A stretch of 64,000 nt of DNA from Bacteroidota bacterium. Lineage in GTDB: Bacteria > Bacteroidota > Bacteroidia > Chitinophagales > Chitinophagaceae. Below the pieces are notes generated by a model. The model ran no database searches and had not been told where the DNA came from. It saw only the letters and a list, made by a program, of their open reading frames with translations. Made by a program: the position numbers and the translations under genes. Below, piece by piece: positions 1 through 10,259 of this stretch. Location of the stretch: the NCBI GenBank assembly GCA_947487525.1, contig CANKWR010000007.1:1-64000 (forward strand), written 5' to 3'. Each line of letters starts with the position of its first letter. Within the stretch, counting starts at the first letter, position 1.

Positions 1-476
1 TCCTCTTTTGGCCCAGTTAATAAATGCCATTGTTCACTATTTATATGATTGGCAATGGCATATTTTTTTAATACTGAAATTGAATCCGTATCCGGTGTAA
101 CACTATGCGATAAAAAAAGTACCTCTTTATCCTTTACATACGCATCTTTTAGCAATGCCATATTTGAAGTCATTCTAGGGCATATCCCCCTACAAGTAGT
201 AAAGAAAAAATTGACAACATAAATTTTTCCTGCTACCGTTTGATTGTTTATCGTGGCCCCATCTTGATTTTTAAATGAAAATGAGGGTATTTGATGTATG
301 GTCTTATAATTTGGGTCATTTATATTTATCCACTCGGGTGTCCAGTCGGGTTTATTAAAAAAAGGAAGGGTTGAGGTAATTGAATCCTGCGTTTTATTTG
401 GAAGGCCAGTAGTATTCGTATTACAAGCAAAGAATAAAAAATACAATAATGATAGAAATAAGTATTTAATTTTCAT
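1..476 (-). CDS. SCO1/SenC family protein, lipoprotein-like, C-terminus truncated by window edge
   Basis: Own translation from ATG at 474-476 (minus): MKIKYLFLSLLYFLFFACN...GKIYVVNFFFTTCRGICPRMTSNMALLKDAYVKDKEVLFLSHSVTPDTDS...; CxxxCP copper motif and thioredoxin-like context typical of SCO proteins. Not in the ORF track because it runs off the window. Confidence 0.85.
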   Translation of the reverse strand, partial: MKIKYLFLSLLYFLFFACNTNTTGLPNKTQDSITSTLPFFNKPDWTPEWININDPNYKTIHQIPSFSFKNQDGATINNQTVAGKIYVVNFFFTTCRGICPRMTSNMALLKDAYVKDKEVLFLSHSVTPDTDSISVLKKYAIANHINSEQWHLLTGPKE

Positions 477-481
477 TTATT

Positions 482-1120
482 TTATTTTAATTGCTTTCTA
501 ATGGAGTCGTTGGGATTCATACACAATTTTAATCCAACTAATCCATAGCGCTTCCCATTTTTTACTACATAATTGGCCCTGATCACTCCATTCTCCCACC
601 ACATTTTTTGACTCCCCTCTTCATATCCATTTAGGTAATGAAACTTTTTATACACTTGACCTGTTTTATACCACTCGGTGGCCAAGCCATTGTGTTCACC
701 ATTTATAAATTCAAATTCAAACTTTGTTTTCCCATTGTCCCAGTAACCTATGTGTTTGGCTACTTTTTTCCCTTTATGATATGTTCTAATTTCTGTTAAT
801 TGTTTATTGGGATACCATTTTTTATGAACGCCTTCTTCCAGGCCATTCAGGTAACTCCCAACAAAGGCAGTATCCTTTGATGGAAACAAACGGTAACAAT
901 ATCCATTAAATTTTTCCTTGTTAAAATACAAAGTGTCTTGATGTAATATAAAACTACTATCCTTTGCATTTACAAATAGGTTAGCAATGGTTGTCATTTG
1001 TGAACTTGTACCCGCTACTAATGTATCAGTTAGTTTACTATTATTTTGTCGCGCATTGTTTTTGCATGCAAAAAAAATAGTGCATACAAAAAACAAAGCT
1101 ATGCCAACAACTAATTTCAT
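482..1120 (-). CDS. YwqK-like (MORN-type repeat) lipoprotein
   Basis: Lipobox-like FFACKN; repeated G.W.NG(K/Q)...E....NGE.NG pattern. Confidence 0.7.
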   Translation of the reverse strand: MKLVVGIALFFVCTIFFACKNNARQNNSKLTDTLVAGTSSQMTTIANLFVNAKDSSFILHQDTLYFNKEKFNGYCYRLFPSKDTAFVGSYLNGLEEGVHKKWYPNKQLTEIRTYHKGKKVAKHIGYWDNGKTKFEFEFINGEHNGLATEWYKTGQVYKKFHYLNGYEEGSQKMWWENGVIRANYVVKNGKRYGLVGLKLCMNPNDSIRKQLK

Positions 1121-1903
1121 TTATTGAGAAATAGTTCCAGGTGTTCCATAATAACCAGATCCATTTAAATAAGGGTCTGTACTTGTAATATGGTAATGAT
1201 ATAGCCCATTAGGAAAATCCGCTGTTACGGATACGTGGCCATGATATGCATCCAATTTTGTATTATCAATAGTCGCTCCATTTTCCTCCGGACCATACAC
1301 TGGGAATCCGTCTAATAAAAACCCCAAAAGAGCCGATTTGGTGACCTTAACCGTAGTTAAGTACAAAGGCTCAACATGATAATGATATGCATTTGAGGGT
1401 GCTGGATGTCCATAATACCTGTCAAAAGAAACTATCTCATTAGTTAAAGGCTGATTGGGTCCTGCATATTGATTGTAAAATGGTACCCCATTTAGAGATA
1501 CACCAATTGCACCCAATGGAGTAGCTGCATGTGTACTTGCTACTTTTGGATCTAATGGAATTTTAAACGTGTAGGCTTTTTCAGCAATTGAGTTTGGATT
1601 TTTCTGAAATATATTTCCTCCAAATGTTGTTCCGGTATACGCTTCATACAATGCATTTGTGGTTGCATAATAAGGGCTTTTATGATCGGGTAATCCTATT
1701 GATTTAATGGTAATGTAAGTGCCATCGGAAGTGATGCTACTTGCGCCATAAATTTTCTTGTAAACATCAGGTACCGTATTGGATACTACCGGATTGGTTG
1801 GCGTATTCCCGTTTGAATTAGAGGTGGAAGTAGTCGAACTGTCTTTACTGCATGACTGAAATAAGATAAAAAAAGGACAAAAATAAGTGAGGAATAATTT
1901 CAT
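1121..1903 (-). CDS. YHYH domain-containing secreted protein
   Basis: Repeated YHYH motifs (NAYHYHVEPL, GLYHYHIT), LLDGFPVYGP. Confidence 0.8.
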   Translation of the reverse strand: MKLFLTYFCPFFILFQSCSKDSSTTSTSNSNGNTPTNPVVSNTVPDVYKKIYGASSITSDGTYITIKSIGLPDHKSPYYATTNALYEAYTGTTFGGNIFQKNPNSIAEKAYTFKIPLDPKVASTHAATPLGAIGVSLNGVPFYNQYAGPNQPLTNEIVSFDRYYGHPAPSNAYHYHVEPLYLTTVKVTKSALLGFLLDGFPVYGPEENGATIDNTKLDAYHGHVSVTADFPNGLYHYHITSTDPYLNGSGYYGTPGTISQ

Positions 1904-2087
1904 ATAATTAGGGGGTTTTATATTTGGACAGATTTACAATATTAAAGTTTAAATCTAAGTATAGGTTGCGAAGTTTAAAAAATGTTAAAAAAATAAAGAA
2001 CGGGAGTATATTTAACCATTTTTATACTCTTACTCGATTGATTATCATAAACTTGGAATCAATTTCGATCATTATTAAAAAAAGTGA

Positions 2088-3170
2088 TCATTTATTTTCA
2101 GTCATTCCATAAAGTTTATTCATGTATACTCCCAATACTCCTCTGTTAGTAGGGATAGGGACTTCGAACATTTTTACTTTTTCAGACTCATCCATCATTA
2201 ATAATCTGTCTATATAAGACCCATGAAAAAATATTTTATTTCGAAATATTATCATACTTCGAACGCTGACCCCTTCATAAATGTTTTTTCCTTTAGACCC
2301 ATCAAATTTAATTATTCCACCTTGCCCTCCCCCTTTGCCATATGTGATAAATAAATGGTCATCATGTGTTACAAGACTACTATTATAATAGATATCATAA
2401 TTGTTTCCTTTAGGTTTGTCAAATGACACTTTGGTTGTGTTATAACCATCCCATTTTACTAATAAATAATATTCAGTATCTTCTTTACTGGTCCATCCAC
2501 GTTCACTGCCAATATACAATTCATCATTGTACACTTTAAGGTTTGTAATATCTGGGAGATCTAAAATTTTATTGCCCGCTCTTCTCCAATTATTGCCATT
2601 CCATCTAAGGAGGGAGGCGCTGCTAGTACCGGAAAGGCCAGGGGTTCCACCTGCATATAGTTCATCTTTATATACACACAAAGCCCTAACGTAAATGGTT
2701 CCATTACTGGTTACATCAATTAACATTTGTCCTTTACTATACCCTTTTTTTTCATCCGCCATCCCGAAGCTTTCCCATTTAATGCCATCCCATTTTTTAA
2801 TTCCCCAACTACCTCCTGCATACAACTCCCCCTTATATTCAACTAAAGAATTGACTACAATATTTTTATCAATATTCCCAACCTGTGTCCAGCTTATACC
2901 GTCAAATTTGGCAATCCCATTTATTTTTTTATAATTAATTCCTTGAAAATTACCTGCAGCATAAAGCTCATTCCTTAAAATATAAAAACATCTTATTTCT
3001 GCCTCCCTAAATACGTCTCCAGTAGGATCTACTTTAACCAGGTTTATCCAATTATTTAAATTTTCCTTGGTAAACTCATTGGAAGCCATTTGAGCAAATG
3101 TTGTAGATGTAAAAAAAAGTATTAAAATTAACACTATGGTTTTTACAATTAAAGAAAGATAAGTTTTCAT
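2088..3170 (-). CDS. Secreted beta-propeller-like protein (Kelch/galactose-oxidase-type repeats), unknown function
   Basis: Signal peptide; recurring LYAGG...KWDG.KWE units. Confidence 0.55.
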   Translation of the reverse strand: MKTYLSLIVKTIVLILILFFTSTTFAQMASNEFTKENLNNWINLVKVDPTGDVFREAEIRCFYILRNELYAAGNFQGINYKKINGIAKFDGISWTQVGNIDKNIVVNSLVEYKGELYAGGSWGIKKWDGIKWESFGMADEKKGYSKGQMLIDVTSNGTIYVRALCVYKDELYAGGTPGLSGTSSASLLRWNGNNWRRAGNKILDLPDITNLKVYNDELYIGSERGWTSKEDTEYYLLVKWDGYNTTKVSFDKPKGNNYDIYYNSSLVTHDDHLFITYGKGGGQGGIIKFDGSKGKNIYEGVSVRSMIIFRNKIFFHGSYIDRLLMMDESEKVKMFEVPIPTNRGVLGVYMNKLYGMTENK

Positions 3171-3380
3171 GAAGTCGATAAATATTAACGATGGTAGTTT
3201 AAAATTAATAAAACTACTATTTTTTAACTACTTAAACTGAACACAATTGAATAAATTTATGCTTAGAAATATCAGCTAGGTTCTGTTCCTGGTTTTCATC
3301 AAAATCTGTTTAAATAGCTGCTATGGGAGAAATTCCAACGTAAACCCTCATCATCATTGGGTCCCAGAATCATACAATTT

Positions 3381-3782
3381 TTAAAAATCTGATTTTGGAA
3401 GTTTTTGTTTTCCTGATTCGGGATCGCCACAATATAAATTTCTTATAGAAGTTTGCAATTTTGAGTTATAAAAAAAGTCTTTTTTTGGAAAGAAGCGTGC
3501 ATTTTTGTATAAATCAAACCCATCTTTAGCACAATTATGAAGTAAATACATATCGGGTTCATTAATTTTTGTATAAAGTGAAATTTTAATTAAACCATTT
3601 TCTTGGTAGACATTGCGTATTTTAATTTGAAATGCAAAATTTAAATCGGTATTTGCCACATCTTTAAATAAATTTGCCGTCATCCCTCTTAAAGGACTAA
3701 TATTTGAATTACTATTCGAAACTGTTTGACTAAATAGACTTTGTGAGACTAGTAAAATAATTAAAAGTAATTTTATTTTCAT
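3381..3782 (-). CDS. Hypothetical secreted protein
   Basis: ORF with signal peptide MKIKLLLIILLVSQSLFSQ. Confidence 0.5.
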   Translation of the reverse strand: MKIKLLLIILLVSQSLFSQTVSNSNSNISPLRGMTANLFKDVANTDLNFAFQIKIRNVYQENGLIKISLYTKINEPDMYLLHNCAKDGFDLYKNARFFPKKDFFYNSKLQTSIRNLYCGDPESGKQKLPKSDF

Positions 3783-3850
3783 GCTTTTCTTTTTTCCTAA
3801 ACAAATTTAATATATTTTAGGTTAATATAATTCACTTTTAATCGTCTATA

Positions 3851-4327
3851 ATGTACTTTTGGTACTCCTATTTTTTTATATTAGCAACAGGACTGATAAT
3901 TATTATGATACTGCGTCTACTGCAATTCCTCTTTTTCCCTTTTCTGTTTTGGAGAAAAAAAGACTTAGGTCCAGAAGCATATATAAAGTGGTCCCAGATC
4001 TTTAAAGGTAAAAGATTGTCTCTATTAAGGATGTATGCATATTCAGGTAAAAAAGATTGTGAAAACTATCCTCATTCTTTTTATACAAGATGGCGTAGAT
4101 GGAATTTCTTCAAAAACGTTCCTGAAGGTTTACGTGTAGATCCTATTTGGGTTTTTGAAAAATCAAAACCAACATACAGCAGATTGTTTGTGTACATCTC
4201 AGGATATATATATGTCATATGTACAAGATGTAAAACACAAATTAAGAAACTAGAATGCAAACCTGGAACTATGGAACCCCTGGATAAGTATGATATCTAC
4301 AAAGAAGAAGGTGATATAATCTATTAA
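3851..4327 (+). CDS. Hypothetical membrane-anchored protein
   Basis: ORF with N-terminal hydrophobic segment; no recognised family. Confidence 0.5.
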   Translation: MYFWYSYFFILATGLIIIMILRLLQFLFFPFLFWRKKDLGPEAYIKWSQIFKGKRLSLLRMYAYSGKKDCENYPHSFYTRWRRWNFFKNVPEGLRVDPIWVFEKSKPTYSRLFVYISGYIYVICTRCKTQIKKLECKPGTMEPLDKYDIYKEEGDIIY

Positions 4328-4339
4328 CTATTTAAAGCT

Positions 4340-4390
4340 GTTGACCATATCAGGGGGTCCCAGGATCATGCCCTGGTGTACCCACAGCCG
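4340..4390 (+). other. tRNA-like fragment: anticodon-arm-like and T-arm-like segment (possible integration scar)
   Basis: ctgttgaccatatcagggggtcccaggatcatgccctggtgtaccca: CCAGG-7nt-CCTGG T-arm geometry followed by CCACA; no complete tRNA 5' half visible. Confidence 0.35.
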
Positions 4391-4405
4391 AAAGGCACCA
4401 TTATC

Positions 4406-4440
4406 AAGGGTTTATGCTGTCACAGGCATAGACCCTTTTT
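4406..4440 (+). terminator. Rho-independent terminator-like hairpin
   Basis: aagggtttatgc / gcatagaccctt 12-bp stem (one G-U) followed by TTTTT. Confidence 0.65.
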
Positions 4441-4745
4441 GTTTCGGGCAAGTTCTGGCCAGGTTTTATTTTTTTAGCTAGAAAAAGGGGTGAATGGAGG
4501 TGAAGGGGTGGATTTGGAGTAACCTGATTAAAAATGATAGTTTACGAGTAGAAAAGGATGTATAGTCGTAAATTAGATGTTAATAGCAATAAAAAAATAT
4601 TTTCAATACCTTTTTATTGTCATTTCATAACTTATCGCGCTGCCTTTTGAAATTAATAAAAAATATGTTAATCAGTATTCTAAACAAAAGTAAATACACC
4701 AAAAGCATTTTCCTTTTATATTTATTTAAATCAAAATCATACTAA

Positions 4746-5834
4746 GTGAAAAAAAGAAATATTTTACTGATTTTATACTTTTTGTTTCAGCAATATCATC
4801 TATCTGCTCAAAACCTTACGGTTAAAAAAATATATTATTCAGGTTCTGCAAGAGTTCTGTACGAGTTCCAAATTTTACCAAATGGAATTAACCATGGGTA
4901 TTATAAAGAGTATACCTATGATGGTCTTCTGGCAACGAATTACACTAGGAAGTTTGGTAAAACGGTAAGAGGTATTCATTATTTTCAAGACGGGAAAACA
5001 GTACAGTATGAATTCAATCAGGATGAAAAACTTTTGACCCATGGTATTCAAAGGAAATATGCGTTCTCAAGCACCGGCCAACTTTATACTCAACATATTT
5101 CCAATTGGGATCATGGAAAATTAATGTCTGCTAAGACTATGTGGAATCCAACCGACCTGAGGTTCAAATACGAGAATGGAAGTCTGATTAGGTATAAGAA
5201 TGTAAAAGGGAAATTAGTCATCTGCGACAAATTTAGCATTGACAATAATAATTTGGTGACAGGCTATTTTAGGGAAGGCAACGTCAATCTTCATTATTCA
5301 AAAGGCCTTTTAATGAAAGCTAACTTGGTTGACGATAGCTCAGCGATATTCTACACCAGAATCAATAAAGACACTTTAGTAAGAATATTTGACATAAAAA
5401 GTGAAGATTCTACAAAATGGCTTTATTATTTTTATGATACAACGAAGCTGAAAGCATTCATTAAATATAACGATGAGGCGAGTGGAGTTTCCATACATTA
5501 CGTAGGTTACGATAGGAACAATATAATTAAGTACGACGCTGTAGATGATCATGCGGAAACTTATGACGTCTTCGGTCAGGGACATGGCGAGTATAAAGTT
5601 GTAGTCAGAAAGCTTTACATGCATCCTAATTATCCAGATACTAGCGGCAGCTATCTTCGTTATTGGGAAACAAAGATGAAAGACAACTCGGAATTTTTTA
5701 AGTCAGGTAAGTTATTTTTTGAAGATGGAGGTCTAGAAATGCATGCACAGTTTAAAAAACTGAAAAATGGAAAGACTGAAGTATTTTATTATGATAAAGA
5801 TGGAAAGCTAGTTGAGAAAGGAATTACTGATTAA
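4746..5834 (+). CDS. Secreted YwqK/MORN-like repeat protein, unknown function
   Basis: Signal peptide; GYYKEY.YDG, NGKTEVFYYDKDGKLVEKG repeats. ORF track start used. Confidence 0.6.
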   Translation: MKKRNILLILYFLFQQYHLSAQNLTVKKIYYSGSARVLYEFQILPNGINHGYYKEYTYDGLLATNYTRKFGKTVRGIHYFQDGKTVQYEFNQDEKLLTHGIQRKYAFSSTGQLYTQHISNWDHGKLMSAKTMWNPTDLRFKYENGSLIRYKNVKGKLVICDKFSIDNNNLVTGYFREGNVNLHYSKGLLMKANLVDDSSAIFYTRINKDTLVRIFDIKSEDSTKWLYYFYDTTKLKAFIKYNDEASGVSIHYVGYDRNNIIKYDAVDDHAETYDVFGQGHGEYKVVVRKLYMHPNYPDTSGSYLRYWETKMKDNSEFFKSGKLFFEDGGLEMHAQFKKLKNGKTEVFYYDKDGKLVEKGITD

Positions 5835-6010
5835 ATATAGGATTGCGAAAAGATATCAGACATTTATATAAAAGAAAATAAGTTGGTAGTTATTAAAAAA
5901 TCCCCCCCCCCTTCATTAACCTACCATGGATCCCCTCAATGCTTCATCTTCAAACCTGCAAGAATTATTTTTGAGTGGTTTTTAGTTAGGGCCCCCTTTC
6001 AATATTTTTC

Positions 6011-6949
6011 TTAATAAATAAAATAACCAATAAAGCTTACATAAGATATGATAATTACTAAAAACACAAAAACATCTTGTTTAAGATTATCATCTATATT
6101 TCTTCTTTGTTCATAGATTGAATAGATAGATAATAAAAGCAAGTATACTATCGTAAGTGTGTGAATTTTATCAGATAAGTTCCAAGTGTTATTTATGGGT
6201 AATAAAGTGTCTGTAATATATTTATTGGATATTGATCCAAACAGTCCACCAATAATCATGGAGATTTTAGACTCTCCTTGAACATTGGGGAGGAAAATAC
6301 TAGTACAGGCAATTAAAAAAGAAATAAATAATGCGGTAAAAAGTTTAATAAAGAGTGTAACACTTTCTCTACCAAAACTATAATTGATCCTAAGCACATT
6401 AAAATCAAATGATTCTACACTTTCATCTCCAAAATTGGTATTATAATGAACTGGTTGTAAGGTGTAATTACTTGATAATATTTTCCAGTCATTAGGAATT
6501 GCATTGGGGGTAATTGAGCTTTTTTTACTTAGATTGATTTTTAAAAACTTAGGGTCATTATAAGTGAATTCTAGTCCTAAACTTATGTCCTGTTTGTCAA
6601 ATGGGAATTTTCTAATATCAAATTTCTGCAGTATTTCTAAGTTTAATCTAACCTCTGACCAATATATTTTCCGTCCATTAATGACATTGGAAGAATCAGT
6701 CATAACAAGATCAAATTTTTTATCAATTGCTTGATGTATATCTAAGTATTCATTAAAGTCATATTTTACAGTCGTAGAGGTCACCCAAGCAAAAAGTGTG
6801 ATACGATAAGTACCTTTAACATAATCAATGTCATAAATGTCGTCAATATAATACCCAACATTAATGGTGTCAATTTTCTTGTTCTCCTCAAAACTTGCCT
6901 TTAGGTTAAATGAAATAAAAAAGGCTATAAAAAGATAGATGAATTTCAT
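6011..6949 (-). CDS. Putative prokaryotic pentameric ligand-gated ion channel (Cys-loop superfamily) like protein
   Basis: Signal peptide, beta-rich ectodomain with KFDIRKFPFDKQDISLGL (matches the FPFDxQ signature), then four hydrophobic segments with LLP before TM3. Confidence 0.75.
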   Translation of the reverse strand: MKFIYLFIAFFISFNLKASFEENKKIDTINVGYYIDDIYDIDYVKGTYRITLFAWVTSTTVKYDFNEYLDIHQAIDKKFDLVMTDSSNVINGRKIYWSEVRLNLEILQKFDIRKFPFDKQDISLGLEFTYNDPKFLKINLSKKSSITPNAIPNDWKILSSNYTLQPVHYNTNFGDESVESFDFNVLRINYSFGRESVTLFIKLFTALFISFLIACTSIFLPNVQGESKISMIIGGLFGSISNKYITDTLLPINNTWNLSDKIHTLTIVYLLLLSIYSIYEQRRNIDDNLKQDVFVFLVIIISYVSFIGYFIY

Positions 6950-7067
6950 AAGTAAATTTAAAAATTAACTTCAAGATTTTAACGTAAAACTCATTATAAG
7001 TTGGAAAATATAGGAAAAAGCGTGATATTAGTTAACCAAATAACCAATCATTTTAAATACTTCCATT

Positions 7068-10000
7068 ATGGTAAAGCTATTCATGCGCAGTTTGTTTTTA
7101 TTATTATCATGTGTAACCATCGCGAACGCACAAAGTGTCACCGATACTTCCGAGTTGAATAAAACATTCAAGCAAGTAAAATGGAGAAATATCGGCCCTT
7201 TTAGAGGGGGCAGATCCAATACCGCAGTAGGAGTACCTAGTAATCCAATGGTTTACTATATGGGTACCACGGGTGGAGGAGTTTGGAAAACCGAGGACAT
7301 GGGACTTCGTTGGACTAATATTTCCGATGGATATTTTAAAACTAGTACGGTTGGAGGTATTGCAGTTGCCGAAAGTAATCCCAATATTGTGTATGTGGGG
7401 ATGGGAGAGCATGCAGTAAGAGGCGTAATGACGCACCATGGTGATGGTATGTATAAAAGCACTGACGCTGGAAAAACTTGGAAAAAAATTGGCTTAGATG
7501 CGACGCATCATATTGCACGCGTTGTAGTGGATCCTAAGAATCCAAATATTGTTTTTGTAGCAGCGCAGGGTGCATTGTATAGCAATTCAAATGACAGAGG
7601 TATTTATAAATCAACCGACGGAGGTACTACTTGGAATAAAGTTTTATATGTCGATGATAAAACCGGTTGTACTGAATTATCCATGGATATGAACAACCCA
7701 AGTATTTTGTATGCTGCTATGTGGGAGCACGGTCGTACTCCTTGGAAAGTGACTAGTGGCGGGCCTGGCAGCGGTTTATATAAATCAACCGATGGGGGTG
7801 TTAGCTGGAATAAATTAAAAGAGGGTTTACCTAAAGAGATGGGTAAAATGGCTATTACGGTAAGTCGTGCGAATTCAGAAAAAGTGTACGCACTTATTGA
7901 AAGTGATTTTACAAAAGAAGCAGGTGGTATGTATGTTTCTGACAATGGAGGAAAAACTTGGAGCCATGCCACCAGCGATCACCGTATTATTGGAAGAGCT
8001 TGGTATTACATTGAAGTATTTGCGGATCCAATTGTAGAAAATACTTTGTATGTGATGAATGCGCCAGCATTAAAATCAACCGATGGCGGAAAAACATGGG
8101 AAACCATGTCAGCAACACATGGTGATTATCACGACTTATGGATTAATCCAAGCAATAGTAATAATATGGTTATTGCAGACGATGGTGGTGCGGGCGTCAC
8201 CTTCAATGGTGGAAAATCTTGGAGTAGCCAAAATATTTATCCAACGGCACAATTTTATCGTATTAATGTTGACAATGAATTTCCGTACAATATATATGGA
8301 GGACAACAGGATAATAGTTCAGTAAAAATTGCAAGCCGCTCATTTGGTGGCGGTATTAATACCACCAATTGGAGTGCTTCGGCAGGCGGTGAAAGTGCAT
8401 TTTTAGCCTTTGACCCAAATGATCCAAGATATGTTTTAGGCGGTAGCTACCAAGGAACCATCGAAGTGTTTGATAGCAAATCAAAAGGAAGCACCAATAT
8501 CATGGCGGCTCCTATTCAGTATTTAAGCAAGGATGCAAAAGACAATAAATACCGATTTAACTGGAACGCACCCATTATATGGAGTAAGCACGAACCCAAT
8601 ACCTACTATCATGGCGCACAGGTATTATTGCGTACGACCGATATGGGTAAAACTTGGACCGAAGCTTCACCCGATTTAACAAGAAATGAAAAAAGCAAGC
8701 AGGGAACACCTGGTGGACCTTATACCAATGAAGCAGTAGGTGCCGAAAATTATGGAACCTTAAGCTATGTGGTTGAGTCGCCTAATGAGAAAGGCGTGAT
8801 GTATACCGGAAGCGATGACGGCTTTGTTCATATAACCAAAGATGGCGGTAAGACATGGAAAAATATAACACCGGCAGGACTTGCAGAGTGTTTGATTAAT
8901 GCCATTGAAGTATCACCCTTTGACAATGCAACTGCCTATATTGCAACCACTCGATACAAGTTTGATGACCACACTCCTGGATTATACAAAACAACAGACT
9001 ACGGAAAAACTTGGACAAAAATTAACAACGGTATTTCGGGCAATGCATTTACTAGAGTCATCAGAGAAGATACTAAAGTAAAAGATTTGTTGTTTGCAGG
9101 TACAGAATTTGGCGTGTACATGTCACAGAATGGCGGAAAAAATTGGATGCCACTTCAATTAAATTTACCGAATACCCCAATTACCGATTTACGCATTCAT
9201 CAAGACAATTTAATTGCGAGTACATCAGGTAGATCATTTTGGATATTAGATGATTTGAATTTATTTAGACAATATAAAAAAGATACAACCAATGTACTAA
9301 TGTATCAACCCACTGGTGCCTACTTGGTAAATGGATACAGTGAGCTAGATCAAACCAATGAAGATTTTACAGGCAGTAAAATGTATGAAGGAGTGAATCC
9401 GGCAAATGGAGTGGTACTCTATTATCAACTTCCTACTTTAAAAGAAAACGAAGTAGTGACCCTAGAAATAAAAGATGCTGCTGGTAATATAGTGAGGACC
9501 TTTAGTTCTAAATCGGCAACAGATACAAAAACAGCAGGACGTCGCGGTGCGCGAGAAGCGAAATTATCTGCGAAAAAAGGATTAAACCGTTTTGTATGGG
9601 ACATGCGCTACCCAAGCATCCCCACCATTCCAGGGGTATTTATTGAAAGTAGCTTTAGAGGACACAAAGCCATTCCGGGCAATTATACTATAACAGTGAA
9701 AGCGGGTAGCCAATCCAGCAGCACCACCGCTAGCATTGTAGCCAACCCATTGTATAAAGTAAATGAAAACGATTACAAGGAATTTGATGCGTTAATGAAA
9801 CAAATGGAAGGCGAAGTCATTACTATGCACACGATGATACTTGATTTATATGAAAGCAAAAATCAATTAGAAACTGTATTGAAAAATCTACCATCAGACA
9901 GCAAGTATGCTGCTGTGAAAGCCAAGGGCGATTCAGTAGTGAAACTTTTAAAAGCATGGGACGAGGATATGATACAACGCAAATCCACAGCGTATGATGA

Positions 10001-10226
10001 TGTTGAAAATTTCCCCAATAAATTTACCGCGAATTATATGTTTATGGTAAATCAAAACGAAAGCGATATTCCAAGGGTCAATCAGCCTGTACTTGATTTA
10101 TTAAAAGAATATACTCCTATTTGGGAGGCATTAAAAGCAAGAGGCCTTGATTTAAAAAACAATATTCTGCCTGCTTTAAATAAACAATTGTGGGAAGCGG
10201 GTGTAGGCGCTGTTTGGATAAAATAA
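7068..10226 (+). CDS. VPS10/BNR-repeat sialidase-like secreted protein
   Basis: Many S(T)DGGKTW / DNGGKTW BNR repeats; N-terminal signal peptide; C-terminal domain of ~350 aa. Confidence 0.85.
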   Translation: MVKLFMRSLFLLLSCVTIANAQSVTDTSELNKTFKQVKWRNIGPFRGGRSNTAVGVPSNPMVYYMGTTGGGVWKTEDMGLRWTNISDGYFKTSTVGGIAVAESNPNIVYVGMGEHAVRGVMTHHGDGMYKSTDAGKTWKKIGLDATHHIARVVVDPKNPNIVFVAAQGALYSNSNDRGIYKSTDGGTTWNKVLYVDDKTGCTELSMDMNNPSILYAAMWEHGRTPWKVTSGGPGSGLYKSTDGGVSWNKLKEGLPKEMGKMAITVSRANSEKVYALIESDFTKEAGGMYVSDNGGKTWSHATSDHRIIGRAWYYIEVFADPIVENTLYVMNAPALKSTDGGKTWETMSATHGDYHDLWINPSNSNNMVIADDGGAGVTFNGGKSWSSQNIYPTAQFYRINVDNEFPYNIYGGQQDNSSVKIASRSFGGGINTTNWSASAGGESAFLAFDPNDPRYVLGGSYQGTIEVFDSKSKGSTNIMAAPIQYLSKDAKDNKYRFNWNAPIIWSKHEPNTYYHGAQVLLRTTDMGKTWTEASPDLTRNEKSKQGTPGGPYTNEAVGAENYGTLSYVVESPNEKGVMYTGSDDGFVHITKDGGKTWKNITPAGLAECLINAIEVSPFDNATAYIATTRYKFDDHTPGLYKTTDYGKTWTKINNGISGNAFTRVIREDTKVKDLLFAGTEFGVYMSQNGGKNWMPLQLNLPNTPITDLRIHQDNLIASTSGRSFWILDDLNLFRQYKKDTTNVLMYQPTGAYLVNGYSELDQTNEDFTGSKMYEGVNPANGVVLYYQLPTLKENEVVTLEIKDAAGNIVRTFSSKSATDTKTAGRRGAREAKLSAKKGLNRFVWDMRYPSIPTIPGVFIESSFRGHKAIPGNYTITVKAGSQSSSTTASIVANPLYKVNENDYKEFDALMKQMEGEVITMHTMILDLYESKNQLETVLKNLPSDSKYAAVKAKGDSVVKLLKAWDEDMIQRKSTAYDDVENFPNKFTANYMFMVNQNESDIPRVNQPVLDLLKEYTPIWEALKARGLDLKNNILPALNKQLWEAGVGAVWIK

Positions 10227-10259
10227 AAGTATTAAAAACTATAGTGTTAAAAATTAGTC

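Noticed and set aside
1924-2112. 62-aa ORF on + strand
   Set aside because: Low-complexity Ile/Lys/Ser composition in AT-rich spacer; no start context or family; overlaps end of the propeller gene
4340-4390. Calling an intact tRNA gene
   Set aside because: Only T-arm/variable/anticodon-like 3' portion is discernible; acceptor and D-arm do not pair convincingly
7107-7972. Minus-strand ORFs (7107-7439, 7256-7462, 7604-7972) opposite the BNR protein
   Set aside because: Antisense to clear BNR repeats; composition is the shadow of the repeat codons
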